A DNA stretch of 64,000 bases from Marinobacter azerbaijanicus (GCF_030250645.1 NZ_JASSVS010000001.1:620001-684000); one strand, 5' to 3'. Shown: positions 25,945 to 34,883, numbered from the stretch's first letter. Translations and numbers: made by a program. Notes: a model not told the origin generated them from the sequence alone.

Positions 25945-25970
25945 CGCGGTGATCCGCGAGTGGTTTTTTT
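25945..25970 (+). terminator. Stem-loop with T run on the plus strand between flhA and upp
   Basis: CGCGG-TGAT-CCGCG (25945-25958) is followed closely by seven T at 25964-25970 on the plus strand. No plus-strand gene ends just upstream, so if active it would stop antisense transcription leaving flhA. Read the other way it lies in the leader of flhA mRNA. The stem is short. Confidence 0.3.
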
Positions 25971-25999
25971 GACGCTGAGGCATCAATTGGAAGGATATG

Positions 26000-26015
26000 G
26001 GCAAGATCCGTACCA
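26000..26015 (-). promoter_or_regulatory. Sigma-54 promoter of flhA
   Basis: On the minus strand TGGTACG-N4-TTGCC, with GG and GC exactly 10 bp apart, differs from the -24/-12 consensus TGGCACG-N4-TTGC at one position. The start of transcription would be near 25990, about 75 nt before the flhA ATG. FleQ, encoded at 47809-49260, is the expected activator from pseudomonad precedent. Confidence 0.75.
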
Positions 26016-26140
26016 GCCCTTACGGATTTTCTGTTCACCATGCCTGACGGGCATGACGATATACGGTATCCTTGCGCCATTTGCCGGCACTTGCGCCGCG
26101 CAGGCAACCAGACACAGACCGGAATCCCAAAGGTGAACCC

Positions 26141-26779
26141 ATGCCAATCCACGAGGTAAAACACCCGCTGATCCGCCACAAACTTGGCCTCATGCGACGC
26201 GCTGACATCAGCACCAAGAATTTCCGTGAACTGGCCCAGGAAGTGGGCGCCCTGCTGACCTACGAGGCCACCAAGGATTTCTCCCTGCAGAAGAAAACCA
26301 TTGAAGGCTGGGCCGGCCCGGTGGAAATCGAACAGATCCAGGGCAAGAAGATCACCGTCGTTCCGATTTTACGCGCCGGCATGGGTATGCTGGACGGCGT
26401 CCTGACCCTGATTCCTGGCGCCCGCGTGAGTGTTGTCGGCCAGGTACGAAATGAAGAAACCCTGGAAGCCAGCACCTACCTTGAGAAACTGGTGGGGGAA
26501 CTGGACCAGCGTATGGCGATGATCGTGGATCCCATGCTTGCTACCGGCGGCTCAATGATTTCCACCATCGACCTGCTGAAGAAAGCGGGCAGTACCGAGA
26601 TACGGGCGCTGGTTCTGGTGGCAGCACCGGAAGGCATCGAAAAAGTGCTGGAGAAGCATCCGGATGTGTCCATCTACACCGCCTCGATTGACGAACGGCT
26701 GAACGAGAAAGGCTATATCCTGCCCGGCCTTGGTGACGCCGGCGACAAGATTTTCGGCACCAAGCAGAAGGACGTCTGA
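26141..26779 (+). CDS. upp: Uracil phosphoribosyltransferase
   Basis: 212 aa. Family start [23 protein letters not shown]-binding loop [13 protein letters not shown] (about 127-139); uracil-binding C-terminal region with [13 protein letters not shown]. It converts uracil and PRPP to UMP in pyrimidine salvage. The ATG at 26141 has AAGGTGA upstream and matches the family length; a longer frame from 26072 is not supported. uraA follows after 2 bp. Confidence 0.98.
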   Translation: MPIHEVKHPLIRHKLGLMRRADISTKNFRELAQEVGALLTYEATKDFSLQKKTIEGWAGPVEIEQIQGKKITVVPILRAGMGMLDGVLTLIPGARVSVVGQVRNEETLEASTYLEKLVGELDQRMAMIVDPMLATGGSMISTIDLLKKAGSTEIRALVLVAAPEGIEKVLEKHPDVSIYTASIDERLNEKGYILPGLGDAGDKIFGTKQKDV

Positions 26780-26781
26780 TT

Positions 26782-28038
26782 ATGCAGGATCACCTGAACG
26801 ACCCGGTCTGGAAGCAGGCCATTGCCGGCTCACAGATGTTGCTGGTGGCCTTTGGCGCACTGGTACTGATGCCACTGATCACCGGCCTCGATCCTAACGT
26901 CGCCCTGTTCACCGCCGGTATTGGCACCCTGATTTTCCACATCGTCACCGGCGGCCAGATTCCCATATTCCTGGCGTCTTCCTTTGCCTTTATCGCCCCT
27001 ATCATTGCCGCCAAGGGACGCTTCGGCCTTGAGGAAACCCTGGGGGGATTGATGGCTGCGGGTATCCTCTACATTATTCTGAGTGGCGCCATCCGCCTGC
27101 GGGGCACGGGTTTCATCACCCGCCTGCTACCGCCGGTGGTCATCGGCCCGGTCATTATGGTGATCGGCCTCGGCCTTGCCCCGGTAGCCGTTCATATGGC
27201 CTCCGGCCGCACCGGTGACGGCGCTGAGCAACTGGTGCCCTACGACACTGCGGTATGGATCGCAATGATCTCACTGGCTGTAACCGTTATCATGGCCGTC
27301 TGGGCCAGCGGGATTTTCCGGCTCATTCCGATCATGTTCGGGATTATCGTGGGCTACATCCTCTCGGCTATTGCCGGCATCGTAGACCTGTCTCCCATCA
27401 GCGACGCACCCTGGTTCGCTATCCCCAACTTCGTGACGCCGGAATTCAGCTGGGCAGCCATCCTGTTCATGATTCCTGTGGCCATTGCACCGGCCATTGA
27501 ACACATCGGCGACATCCTGGCCATCGGCACCGTTACCCGCAAGAATTACCTGGAAAAACCGGGCCTGCACCGTACCCTGCTTGGCGACGGCCTGGCTACC
27601 AGTGCCGCTTCGGCCCTTGGCGGCCCACCCAACACCACCTACTCCGAAGTCACCGGCGCGGTGGTGCTGACCAGAAACTTCAACCCGAAGGTGATGATCT
27701 GGGCTGCCTGTATCGCCATTGTTCTGGCCTTCGTGGGCAAGTTCGGCGCTGCCCTGCAGACCATTCCCGCGCCGGTGATGGGCGGCATCCTGTGCCTGCT
27801 GTTCGGTTCCATCGCGGTCGTGGGCCTGAACACCCTGATCCGCCACCAGGTGGACCTGTCAAAAGCCCGCAACCTGGTCATCGTAGCCATCACACTGGTC
27901 TTCGGTATCGGCGGTATGGCGATTGGTAATCTGGAAGGCATTGCCCTGAGTGCTGTAGTGGCCATTGCCCTGAACCTGATCCTGCCCGGTAGCGGTGAGG
28001 CATGGGGTAGCAAGATTCATGAGCACGACACGCTCTAA
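26782..28038 (+). CDS. uraA: Uracil permease (UraA/NCS2 family)
   Basis: 418 aa, about 12-14 membrane segments. NCS2 features include the QMLLVAFGALVLMPLITGLDPNVALFTAGIGTL-type N-terminal region (about 18-50), the acidic VAIAPAIEHIGDI helix (about 233-245) and a GGPPNTTYSEVTG motif (about 278-290), which are the substrate and proton sites in UraA. It imports uracil by proton symport and feeds Upp, the gene directly before it. The two are surely one operon. Confidence 0.96.
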   Translation: MQDHLNDPVWKQAIAGSQMLLVAFGALVLMPLITGLDPNVALFTAGIGTLIFHIVTGGQIPIFLASSFAFIAPIIAAKGRFGLEETLGGLMAAGILYIILSGAIRLRGTGFITRLLPPVVIGPVIMVIGLGLAPVAVHMASGRTGDGAEQLVPYDTAVWIAMISLAVTVIMAVWASGIFRLIPIMFGIIVGYILSAIAGIVDLSPISDAPWFAIPNFVTPEFSWAAILFMIPVAIAPAIEHIGDILAIGTVTRKNYLEKPGLHRTLLGDGLATSAASALGGPPNTTYSEVTGAVVLTRNFNPKVMIWAACIAIVLAFVGKFGAALQTIPAPVMGGILCLLFGSIAVVGLNTLIRHQVDLSKARNLVIVAITLVFGIGGMAIGNLEGIALSAVVAIALNLILPGSGEAWGSKIHEHDTL

Positions 28039-28873
28039 AGACAGCACAGGCATCAGCTTTACCGCCCTCTACACCGGTGCCGTCTGGCACCGGCACGGGC
28101 TCTCGGATGACGTGCTCGCCACCGGTCAGGGCCGGTGGTTCTACCACCTGATGACCCCCTTCGAAGCCGGGAGCAAGGCGCTGATCGGCGGCAACCTCCG
28201 CACCTTCCTGCTGCAGCGCCACCTGATCATCGATCATCTGATCGAGCAGGCCCTGGAGCGTGGCGTTACCCAGGTACTGGAAATCGCCTGCGGCATGTCC
28301 CCCCGGGGTATCCGCCTGCGGGACAGGCACCCCCGACTCCACATGGTGGAAGCCGACCTCCCCGACATGGCCACCAGAAAGGCCGCAAGATTGCTGGTTG
28401 CCGGCCGCCTGGGTGATAACCACCAGGTAATGCCCGTCGACATTCTGGCGGAAGATGGCGAGCAATCACTGGAAGCAGTGGTGGAAAGAGCTTTCGACAA
28501 CAACGAACCCATGGTCGTGGTCACCGAGGGCCTGACCAGTTACTTCTCCCTGCCGGTCATTTCAGAATTCTGGAAACGCCTGGCCCGGTTGATGGACAGG
28601 CGCCCGGGCTCGGTGTATCTGTCCGAAAGCTACCTGATGCCAAAACAACCGCTGTTGCGGGGCAGTCTGAAGGCCCTCGGTGGCTTGCTGGGATCTGTTA
28701 CCCGGAGTGATGTCAGCTTTCATTTCCTGGATGACCAGCAGGCCGCTGAGCACTTTATGGCTTGCGGCTTTCCCTCTGTAACGGTCTACAACCCTGCGGA
28801 CTTTTACGGCCGACTTCCGATTCCCGAGAGCCGGAATGATCCCATGGTTCGGGTTGTTGAGGCATGGTCCTGA
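28019..28873 (+). CDS. LCM-type SAM-dependent methyltransferase
   Basis: 284 aa. It starts inside the end of uraA (20-bp overlap). The N-terminus SFTALYTGAVWHRHGLSDD, motif I VLEIACGMSPRG (about 93-104), an acidic end of strand 2 in MVEADLPDM, and VVVTEGLTSYFS fit the leucine carboxyl methyltransferase-like family (Ppm1/LCMT fold). Bacterial members methylate varied small molecules, so the substrate is unknown. The overlap suggests co-expression with upp-uraA, but a link to pyrimidine salvage is only inference. Confidence 0.8.
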   Translation: MSTTRSKDSTGISFTALYTGAVWHRHGLSDDVLATGQGRWFYHLMTPFEAGSKALIGGNLRTFLLQRHLIIDHLIEQALERGVTQVLEIACGMSPRGIRLRDRHPRLHMVEADLPDMATRKAARLLVAGRLGDNHQVMPVDILAEDGEQSLEAVVERAFDNNEPMVVVTEGLTSYFSLPVISEFWKRLARLMDRRPGSVYLSESYLMPKQPLLRGSLKALGGLLGSVTRSDVSFHFLDDQQAAEHFMACGFPSVTVYNPADFYGRLPIPESRNDPMVRVVEAWS

Positions 28874-28899
28874 CTTTTTTGACTGATAATTCGGTGGCA

Positions 28900-29010
28900 G
28901 CGGGTGTGGGGAAGGGCCTCCCAAAAAACGCCCGTGAATACGTCCCTGTAGGGCTCGGTCGCGCCATCCCTGGCGCTCCACGTTTTTGGGAGGCCCTTCC
29001 CCACACCCGC
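28900..29010. repeat. Long inverted repeat (30-bp arms) in the gap after the LCM-type gene
   Basis: Left arm 28900-28930 (begins GCGGGTGTGGGGAAGGG) and right arm 28981-29010 (ends CCCTTCCCCACACCCGC) are reverse complements save for one extra A in the left arm. The 50-bp centre holds its own short dyads (CCCTGTAGGG; GGCGCTCC and GCGCCATCCCTGGCGC). It encodes nothing visible. It looks like a dispersed miniature repeat placed between convergent operons. No flanking target duplication was recognised. Confidence 0.85.
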
Positions 29011-29050
29011 TCGAGCAACGGTAATATCGCAGGCAAGATAATTTGCATCC

Positions 29051-29136
29051 GTAGGTCGGATTAGCGAAGCGTAATCCGACATCGTGAGCGTATATCGATG
29101 ACATTTGTCGGATTACGCTTCGCTAATCCGACCTAC
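29051..29136. repeat. Perfect 30-bp inverted repeat, REP/BIME-like
   Basis: 29051-29080 (GTAGGTCGGATTAGCGAAGC...) and 29107-29136 are exact reverse complements with a 26-bp centre. Each arm is itself a hairpin (GTCGGATTA ... TAATCCGAC). This motif is familiar as a dispersed intergenic element of gammaproteobacteria. It stands between the convergent LCM-type gene and flhB, where it may act on mRNA ends. The rest of the 28874-29202 gap shows no gene. Confidence 0.85.
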
Positions 29137-29202
29137 GTTGTGGTGTTTTGGAGTTATCTGAGAGGCCAGAATTGGCTCTGCGGGCAGGCTACAACGTCAG
29201 AC

Positions 29203-30339
29203 TCAAACATCCCGCCGCAAATCCGAAGGAATCGGAAAGTCCGGAACATGGGGCTTCTGGCCGCGTCCCTTGCGGAACTGGCGAAGCTGGAATACGTAGG
29301 CGAGAACCTGTGCAATAGCCATGTACAGGCCATCCGGGATTTCGCCGCCCACCTCGGTATTGTGGTAAACCGCCCGGGTCAGAGGCGGCGTACGGAGGAT
29401 ATCCACCTTGTTCTCCCGGGCAATCTCCATAATCTTGAAAGCGGTTTCGTCAGAGCCCTTCGCCACCACTATCGGCGCGGCCATCTTCTTCTGGTCGTAC
29501 TTCAACGCCACCGCATAATGGGTCGGGTTGGTAATCACCACATCCGCGCTGGGCACGTCCTGCATCATCCGGCGCTGCGCCATTTCACGCTGCAACTGAC
29601 GTATCTTGCCCTTCACTTCCGGCTTACCCTCGGTGTCCTTGTACTCGTCCTTCACTTCCTGCTTGGTCATGCGCAGTTTTTTCTGGTGGTCGTAGATCTG
29701 GAACGGCACATCAATCGCAGCAATTACAATGGTGGCGCAGGCGAGGATGAAGAAGCTCCAGCCCAGGGTCCACAGCACGTGCTCCATGGCCGGTCTGGCG
29801 GCCTCCTCGGAAATGCTGAGCAGGTCTTCCGTTCGCAGGTTGAGGATCAGGATGGCCACCGCCAGAACAAGACCCACTTTCAGGATGGCCTTGACCAGTT
29901 CGATCAGCGAGCGCGCCGAGAACATGCGCTTGAGGCCCTTCAGCGGGTCCATGCGGTTGAGCTTCGGGGCAATGGCCTTGCCGCTGACGAGCAGTCCACC
30001 GATGCCGATGGAGCCGGCGATGGCGGCAACCAATAGCAGAATCAGTATGGGTGCCAGTGACAGGGCCGCTTCTTTGGTTGACGCAATCAGCTGGACGCTC
30101 ATGTGCCGGGTGTCAAAAATGGCGGAGCGTTCTATCACAAAGCTGTCGCGCATGATGCTTTCCATGGACGCCCCCATGGAGGCTCCAAACATCAGCAGGC
30201 CGCCGGCGCCGGCGATCAGCACAGCCATGGTTGCCAGTTCTTTGGAACGCGCGGTCTGGCCATCCTCCTTGGCTTTTTCAAGCCTTCGGGGGGTGGCCTC
30301 TTCGGTTTTTTCCTGGCTGTTGTCGTTTTCTTCGGCCAT
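29203..30339 (-). CDS. flhB: FlhB, flagellar export switch protein
   Basis: 378 aa. Hydrophilic N-terminus, four membrane segments (about 38-55, 92-115, 148-167, 192-212), a charged linker (about 215-265), and the autocleavage motif NPTH at 271-274 followed by YAVALKYDQ. Cleavage between Asn271 and Pro272 permits the change from hook to filament export. It is the last gene of the fliL-flhB run; a perfect 13-bp hairpin separates it from fliR. Confidence 0.98.
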   Translation of the reverse strand: MAEENDNSQEKTEEATPRRLEKAKEDGQTARSKELATMAVLIAGAGGLLMFGASMGASMESIMRDSFVIERSAIFDTRHMSVQLIASTKEAALSLAPILILLLVAAIAGSIGIGGLLVSGKAIAPKLNRMDPLKGLKRMFSARSLIELVKAILKVGLVLAVAILILNLRTEDLLSISEEAARPAMEHVLWTLGWSFFILACATIVIAAIDVPFQIYDHQKKLRMTKQEVKDEYKDTEGKPEVKGKIRQLQREMAQRRMMQDVPSADVVITNPTHYAVALKYDQKKMAAPIVVAKGSDETAFKIMEIARENKVDILRTPPLTRAVYHNTEVGGEIPDGLYMAIAQVLAYVFQLRQFRKGRGQKPHVPDFPIPSDLRRDV

Positions 30340-30366
30340 GGTTTTCTGTCTTAGCTCTGGTGTGTC

Positions 30367-30396
30367 GGTCGGTGGGGATGGCTATCCCCACCGACC
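30367..30396 (-). promoter_or_regulatory. Perfect 13-bp stem-loop between fliR and flhB
   Basis: GGTCGGTGGGGAT (30367-30379), 4-nt loop, ATCCCCACCGACC (30384-30396). It is very stable and not followed by a T run in the direction of transcription, so it is more likely an mRNA processing or stability element, or a partial attenuator, than a full terminator. The effect is inferred. Confidence 0.7.
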
Positions 30397-30418
30397 TCTG
30401 CGAACCCCAGTGTCAGAT

Positions 30419-31201
30419 CTACGGCTGACCCTGCAGGTTTCGCATGAACTCGAATGTTTCCCTGGTGTACTGCTCGAAGTGCGGCAGAAAATTGGCGTGC
30501 AGCACCCATATGGCAAATAATCCAAAAATCAGGCCAATCGGGAAGCCAAGGGCGAAAATATTCATCTGGGGGGCGGCGCGGGTCATGACGCCGAAGGAGA
30601 TATTGACGATGAATACGGCGGTGACGGCCGGCAACGCCAGTAGCAGGGCCGACACGAACATCCAGCTGATGCGGTGGGCCAGTTCCCAGACGCCCTGCTG
30701 TCCCAGGCCTTCGAGGCCGATGGGGAGGGTGCGGAAGCTTTCAATGAAGACTTCGAAGGCTACCAGGTGCCCGTTCATGGCCAGATACAGCAATGTAATG
30801 GTGATGGAGTAGATCTGCGCCAGTACGGGTACGTTGATGCCATTGGCCGGGTCGACCATGGAGGCGAAGCCGAGGCCCATCTGCATGGCGATCATCTGCC
30901 CGGCCACCACGAATAGCTGAAACAGTGCGGTAAGGGCAAACCCCATACCGACGCCGATCAGGATCTGCTGCAGAGTGATCACGACGGCGTCGGCGCTGAA
31001 GGGATCAACCTGGGGGACCGGTGGGATCATCGGCACCACCAGGATAGTGATCAGCAGTGCCAGCCCCAATCGGATCCTGGCGGGCACCAGTTGGGTGCCG
31101 ATGAACGGGATAACCATCATGAAGCTGGCCAGCCGGAACAGCGGCCACAGGTGTTGCCCAATCCACTGGTTTATCAGGTCGGCTGATATTTCCGTGGGCA
31201 T
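30419..31201 (-). CDS. fliR: FliR, flagellar export gate subunit
   Basis: 260 aa, six membrane segments, with the family-like PFIGTQLVPARIRLGLAL near the N-terminus and QMGLGFASMVDPANG near residue 105. It forms the export gate with five FliP and four FliQ subunits in other species. It follows fliQ by 6 bp. Confidence 0.96.
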   Translation of the reverse strand: MPTEISADLINQWIGQHLWPLFRLASFMMVIPFIGTQLVPARIRLGLALLITILVVPMIPPVPQVDPFSADAVVITLQQILIGVGMGFALTALFQLFVVAGQMIAMQMGLGFASMVDPANGINVPVLAQIYSITITLLYLAMNGHLVAFEVFIESFRTLPIGLEGLGQQGVWELAHRISWMFVSALLLALPAVTAVFIVNISFGVMTRAAPQMNIFALGFPIGLIFGLFAIWVLHANFLPHFEQYTRETFEFMRNLQGQP

Positions 31202-31207
31202 GCCCGG

Positions 31208-31477
31208 TCAACCGATCAGGTAGGGAATGCTGGTTATCAGCCGTTCCGCGTGATCAAGAAGCTGGGTAAGCATCCAGGGGCCGGCCACGATGATGGTGAT
31301 CAGGGTGACCAGAAGGCGGGGCAGGAAGCTCAGGGTCTGTTCGTTGATCTGGGTGGCGGCCTGGAAGGTACTGACCACCAGACCGATGACCAGTCCCGGG
31401 CCGATGATGAGGCTTGCCAGCAGCACAATCATCCACAGCGCTTCCCGGAGAATGTCGATAACGGTTTCGGGTGTCAT
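31208..31477 (-). CDS. fliQ: FliQ, flagellar export gate subunit
   Basis: 89 aa, two membrane helices (about 15-38 and 50-75), with GLVIGLVVSTFQAATQINEQTL-type family sequence between (about 29-50). Length is exactly that of the family. It lies 12 bp after fliP. Confidence 0.97.
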   Translation of the reverse strand: MTPETVIDILREALWMIVLLASLIIGPGLVIGLVVSTFQAATQINEQTLSFLPRLLVTLITIIVAGPWMLTQLLDHAERLITSIPYLIG

Positions 31478-31489
31478 GAGTGCGCTCCC

Positions 31490-32254
31490 CTATATCCCGT
31501 AACTGGCGGCCAGTGTGCCCATGATCAGGGCCCAGCCATCCACCAGCACAAACAGCATGATCTTGAACGGCAGCGAGATGATGATCGGTGACAGCATCAT
31601 CATGCCCATGGCCATCAGCACGCTGGCGACCACCATGTCGATAATCAGAAACGGAATGAACAGTATGAACCCGATCTGGAAGGCGGTTTTCAGCTCGCTG
31701 GTCACAAAGGCCGGCAACAGTACCCAGAAGGAAACGTCCTGGGGGGTGGCGTACTGCTCGTCAGCAATGCGCATGAACAGACCCAGGTCGCTCTCCCGGG
31801 TCTGCGCCAGCATGAATTTACGGAACGGCTGGCTGGCCTGTTCCACGGCCTCCAGCGAGCTCAGCTCTTCCTGCATATAGGGCTGTAACGCAACTTCGTT
31901 CACCTCTTCCAGAACCGGTTTCATGATGAAGATGGTGAGAAACAGGGTCAGACCGAGGAGAATCTGATTGGACGGAGTGGACTGCAGGCCCAGGGCCTGC
32001 CGGAGTATGGCGAACACGACGATGATGCGGGTAAACGACGTCATCATCATCAACATGGCGGGCAGGAAAGTAAGCGCCGTCATCAGCGCCAGGATCTGCA
32101 GTGACACCGAGTACTCCTGCACGCCCTCTTCTTCGCCGGGCGTTACCGTAAAGGCAGGAATGCCCGGTATATCTGCCAGAGCTGCGGGCGCCCAGGTGGT
32201 AAGCAACACAAGAGCCAATAACGCCAGGATGCGGCCGGAAGCCTGCGCCAACAT
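31490..32254 (-). CDS. fliP: FliP, flagellar export gate subunit
   Basis: 254 aa with an N-terminal signal peptide (about 1-28) and four further membrane segments. Signature-like stretches are [20 protein letters not shown] and the C-terminal [17 protein letters not shown]. The ATG at 32254 is chosen: GGAAGG lies 8 nt upstream and it starts directly after the fliO stop. A longer frame to 32302 lies within fliO. Confidence 0.96.
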   Translation of the reverse strand: MLAQASGRILALLALVLLTTWAPAALADIPGIPAFTVTPGEEEGVQEYSVSLQILALMTALTFLPAMLMMMTSFTRIIVVFAILRQALGLQSTPSNQILLGLTLFLTIFIMKPVLEEVNEVALQPYMQEELSSLEAVEQASQPFRKFMLAQTRESDLGLFMRIADEQYATPQDVSFWVLLPAFVTSELKTAFQIGFILFIPFLIIDMVVASVLMAMGMMMLSPIIISLPFKIMLFVLVDGWALIMGTLAASYGI

Positions 32255-32255
32255 G

Positions 32256-32735
32256 TCAGGAACCTTCCCTGGATGAAGAGCCCGAACCCCAGGACTTGCC
32301 AATCATACCCTGGAGCTTGCGGGCAAAATCACCGGATGCCGGCTCACCGGAACTGACGACCGGTTCGTCGAACACATGCAGTGTGCGGATCGTGGAGGGA
32401 GTAACGCCCACCAGAATCTGCTTGCCACCCACTTCGATCAGCGCCACCCTTTCCCGCGTGCCCATGGGCATGACCGACACCACCTTGATGGCGCGGGTAT
32501 TGCCGCCACTCATTCCGCCCATGCGCCGTACAATCCAGGCACAACCGAAAATAAGGGCAAGAACGGCCAGCAAGCCGGCCCCGAGGGTCAGCATGGTAAT
32601 CAGGGTATCCGGAGTTGATGTCACTTCCTGCGCAGGGGTGTCCTGTTCCTGGGCCGTCGCCAGGACCGGTAACACCAGCGCCAGGAACAGGCCAGTGAAC
32701 CCGTTACGAGCCAGGGGACCAGAATGCAAGGCCAT
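32256..32735 (-). CDS. fliO: FliO, export gate assembly protein
   Basis: 159 aa. Probable signal peptide (about 1-28), a membrane segment (about 48-69: [19 protein letters not shown]), then a cytoplasmic domain with [29 protein letters not shown], typical of FliO. It helps assemble the FliP ring. Between fliN (1 bp) and fliP. Confidence 0.93.
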   Translation of the reverse strand: MALHSGPLARNGFTGLFLALVLPVLATAQEQDTPAQEVTSTPDTLITMLTLGAGLLAVLALIFGCAWIVRRMGGMSGGNTRAIKVVSVMPMGTRERVALIEVGGKQILVGVTPSTIRTLHVFDEPVVSSGEPASGDFARKLQGMIGKSWGSGSSSREGS

Positions 32736-32736
32736 A

Positions 32737-33264
32737 TTACTTCTGCAACCGTTTGATACGTTCGCCGGGGCTGATCACGTCTGTCAGGCGGATACCGAAC
32801 TTCTCGTTCACCATCACTACCTCACCATGGGCTATCAAGGTGCCGTTAACCAGAACATCCAGCGGCTCGCCCGCCAGACGGTCCAGTTCAATCACCGAGC
32901 CCTGGTTCAGCTGCAGCAGGTTCCGAATCGGAATCTGGGTGTTACCCACCTCCATGGAGATGGTGACAGGAATATCGAGAATAACGTCCAGATCCGGTGC
33001 CGGCCCGCTGCCCTGACTGAAGTTTGTTCCCTCCGGAAACTCCTCCATCGGAGCTGCCCGTACGTTGTCCCGACTGGCCCCGGAATCTTCCCCGGTACCA
33101 TCATCGTCGCCGGTTTCACCCGATTCCGCCATGGCGGCGGCCCACTCATCCTCACGGCTGTCTTCGTCGGCATCGCCAGACTCTTCCATGGCGGATTCCC
33201 ACTCGGCAGCGAGCTTTTCGTCTTCGCTGAGCTCCTGCTCATCTTTCTTGTCGTCATCAGCCAT
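32737..33264 (-). CDS. fliN: FliN, flagellar C-ring protein
   Basis: 175 aa. The C-terminal half is the SpoA/FliN domain (VILDIPVTISMEVGNTQIPIRNLLQLNQGSV...). The N-terminal 85 or so residues are strongly acidic and contain two copies of a motif like EWxxAMxESG (about 21-30, 40-49). With FliM it forms the C-ring that CheY-P acts on. It overlaps fliM by 8 bp. The acidic extension is longer than in E. coli FliN (137 aa). Confidence 0.96.
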   Translation of the reverse strand: MADDDKKDEQELSEDEKLAAEWESAMEESGDADEDSREDEWAAAMAESGETGDDDGTGEDSGASRDNVRAAPMEEFPEGTNFSQGSGPAPDLDVILDIPVTISMEVGNTQIPIRNLLQLNQGSVIELDRLAGEPLDVLVNGTLIAHGEVVMVNEKFGIRLTDVISPGERIKRLQK

Positions 33265-34258
33265 TGTTGCGTCCCACCTTCAGTTGCTTCTTCACCTTGG
33301 GCACAGTTGCCCGCTCATGAATTCTCAGTGCCAGTTTTCCGTCGCGAGTGCCCATCGTGGCTTTGTAGATAGGGATCCCATTGGCGGTCAGGGTCAGTAA
33401 TTCGGGGATTTCCACCGGAATGATATCGCCCTCCTTCAACTTGGCAATTTCGCGAAGGGAAATGCGACGCCGGCACACCGTGGTATTGATGGGAACGTTG
33501 ACTTCCTTGATGTCTTCCTGGAGGGCGCTGACCCAGCGTTCGTCCACATCGTCAATATCACTCTGGACACCCGCATCCAGCACGTCCCGGATGGGTTCGA
33601 TCATTGAATACGGCAGCGCCATGTGCAGCTCTCCACCGCCACCATCCAGTTCGATGTGGAAGGTGCTGACCACTACCACCTCGCTGGGGCTGACAATGTT
33701 GGCCATGGCCGGGTTCACTTCTGAGCTGAGATACTCGAAGTCCACCTTCAGTACCGCATGCCAAGCTTCCCGCATGTCGTGAAAAACCTGGTCCAGCACC
33801 ATCTGCACGATGCGGGTTTCCGTGGGTGTGAATTCGCGACCCTCAATCTTGGCATGGCGGCCCTCGCCGCCAAAGAAGTTGTCCACCAGTTTGAACACCA
33901 GCTTGGCATCCAGAACGAACAGGGATGTACCGCGCAGCGGACGAACCTTACAAAGGTTCAGACTGGTGGGTACATACAGGGTATGGATATATTCCCCGAA
34001 CTTCATGATCTGAACGCCACCAGTGGACACATCGGCATTGCGGCGTAGCAGGTTGAAAAGGCTGATCCGGGTATAACGGGCAAAACGCTCGTTGATCATT
34101 TCAAGCGTAGGCATGCGACCGCGAACGATGCGGTCCTGGCTGGCAAGATCGTAGGACTTGATGCCGGTCTCGTCAGCTTCCTCGTAGGTATCGATGTCGC
34201 CGTCATCCACACCGTGGAGAAGCGCATCAATTTCGTCCTGTGACAGTAAGTCCTGCAT
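33257..34258 (-). CDS. fliM: FliM, flagellar motor switch protein
   Basis: 333 aa. The N-terminal CheY-P-binding peptide LSQDEIDALL is present (about 5-14), followed by the CheC-like middle domain and a C-terminal SpoA domain. It is 49 bp after fliL and overlaps fliN. Confidence 0.98.
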   Translation of the reverse strand: MQDLLSQDEIDALLHGVDDGDIDTYEEADETGIKSYDLASQDRIVRGRMPTLEMINERFARYTRISLFNLLRRNADVSTGGVQIMKFGEYIHTLYVPTSLNLCKVRPLRGTSLFVLDAKLVFKLVDNFFGGEGRHAKIEGREFTPTETRIVQMVLDQVFHDMREAWHAVLKVDFEYLSSEVNPAMANIVSPSEVVVVSTFHIELDGGGGELHMALPYSMIEPIRDVLDAGVQSDIDDVDERWVSALQEDIKEVNVPINTTVCRRRISLREIAKLKEGDIIPVEIPELLTLTANGIPIYKATMGTRDGKLALRIHERATVPKVKKQLKVGRNNG

Positions 34259-34307
34259 ACGTATCTCTGCCCCTGATATCTGCCCTGGCCGGGCCCTGTT
34301 GCATTAT

Positions 34308-34817
34308 CTATTGAACGACAAAGTTCCTGAACAGTACCCGCAGCAAGGGAGGCTCCCCCTCCTGTTCAAGGGCACTGTTGACGGCCTCCAGCATATCAGC
34401 GGCCAGCGCCTGCCGGCCTTCGGGTGTCTGCAACTCATCAAACTGCCTGTTCCCGAGTACACTGATCAACCTGCTCCGCAACAGCGGCATATGCCGGTTC
34501 GCAGCGGCCAACGCCTCTGGATTATTGGCTTCAAAGGCGAGATACGCCTGCGCATAACGCTGCCGCCCTTCCGCCTGTACCGTTGTGACCAGCGCCTTGT
34601 CCAGTACAGTGTAGGTACTTGGAACGAAGACCTCTGCCTGCTCTTCTGTCTCTTCGTCGCCTTCGCCGGTGATACCGGGAAAGCCCCCTCCCAGAAACCA
34701 CATTGTTCCAATCACTGAGAGTCCGACGGCCAGAACAACCACCAAAACCAGCAGTATAATCAGCTTGAGCTTGCCTTTCTTCGCCGGCGCCGCAGTGGGC
34801 GCATTGTCTTCAGCCAT
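34308..34817 (-). CDS. fliL: FliL, stator-associated flagellar protein
   Basis: 169 aa. A short cytoplasmic N-terminus, one membrane helix (about 18-40), an acidic linker, and a periplasmic FliL domain (YTVLDKALVTTVQAEGRQRYAQAYLAF-like, about 65-92). It surrounds stators and supports torque. The ATG at 34817 is preferred to a TTG at 34844 that has no ribosome binding site. A sigma-54 promoter lies about 50 bp upstream. Confidence 0.93.
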   Translation of the reverse strand: MAEDNAPTAAPAKKGKLKLIILLVLVVVLAVGLSVIGTMWFLGGGFPGITGEGDEETEEQAEVFVPSTYTVLDKALVTTVQAEGRQRYAQAYLAFEANNPEALAAANRHMPLLRSRLISVLGNRQFDELQTPEGRQALAADMLEAVNSALEQEGEPPLLRVLFRNFVVQ

Positions 34818-34867
34818 ATCGTGCTTCTGCCAGAAATCCGTCAACCGGACAGGTTATATAACAATCA

Positions 34868-34883
34868 AGCAAAGGGCGGGCCA
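34868..34883 (-). promoter_or_regulatory. Sigma-54 promoter of fliL
   Basis: On the minus strand TGGCCCG-N4-TTGCT, one mismatch to the -24/-12 consensus and correct spacing between GG and GC. The start of transcription would be near 34857, 40 nt before the fliL ATG. It would drive fliLMNOPQR and flhB. Confidence 0.75.

Noticed and set aside
25969..25991. TTGACG as a -35 for upp
   Set aside because: No -10-like hexamer at the proper distance (AGGATA region is poor).
29137..29202. Possible terminator of flhB (GAGAGGCCA/TTGGCTCTG dyad)
   Set aside because: Imperfect stem with a bulge and no T run.
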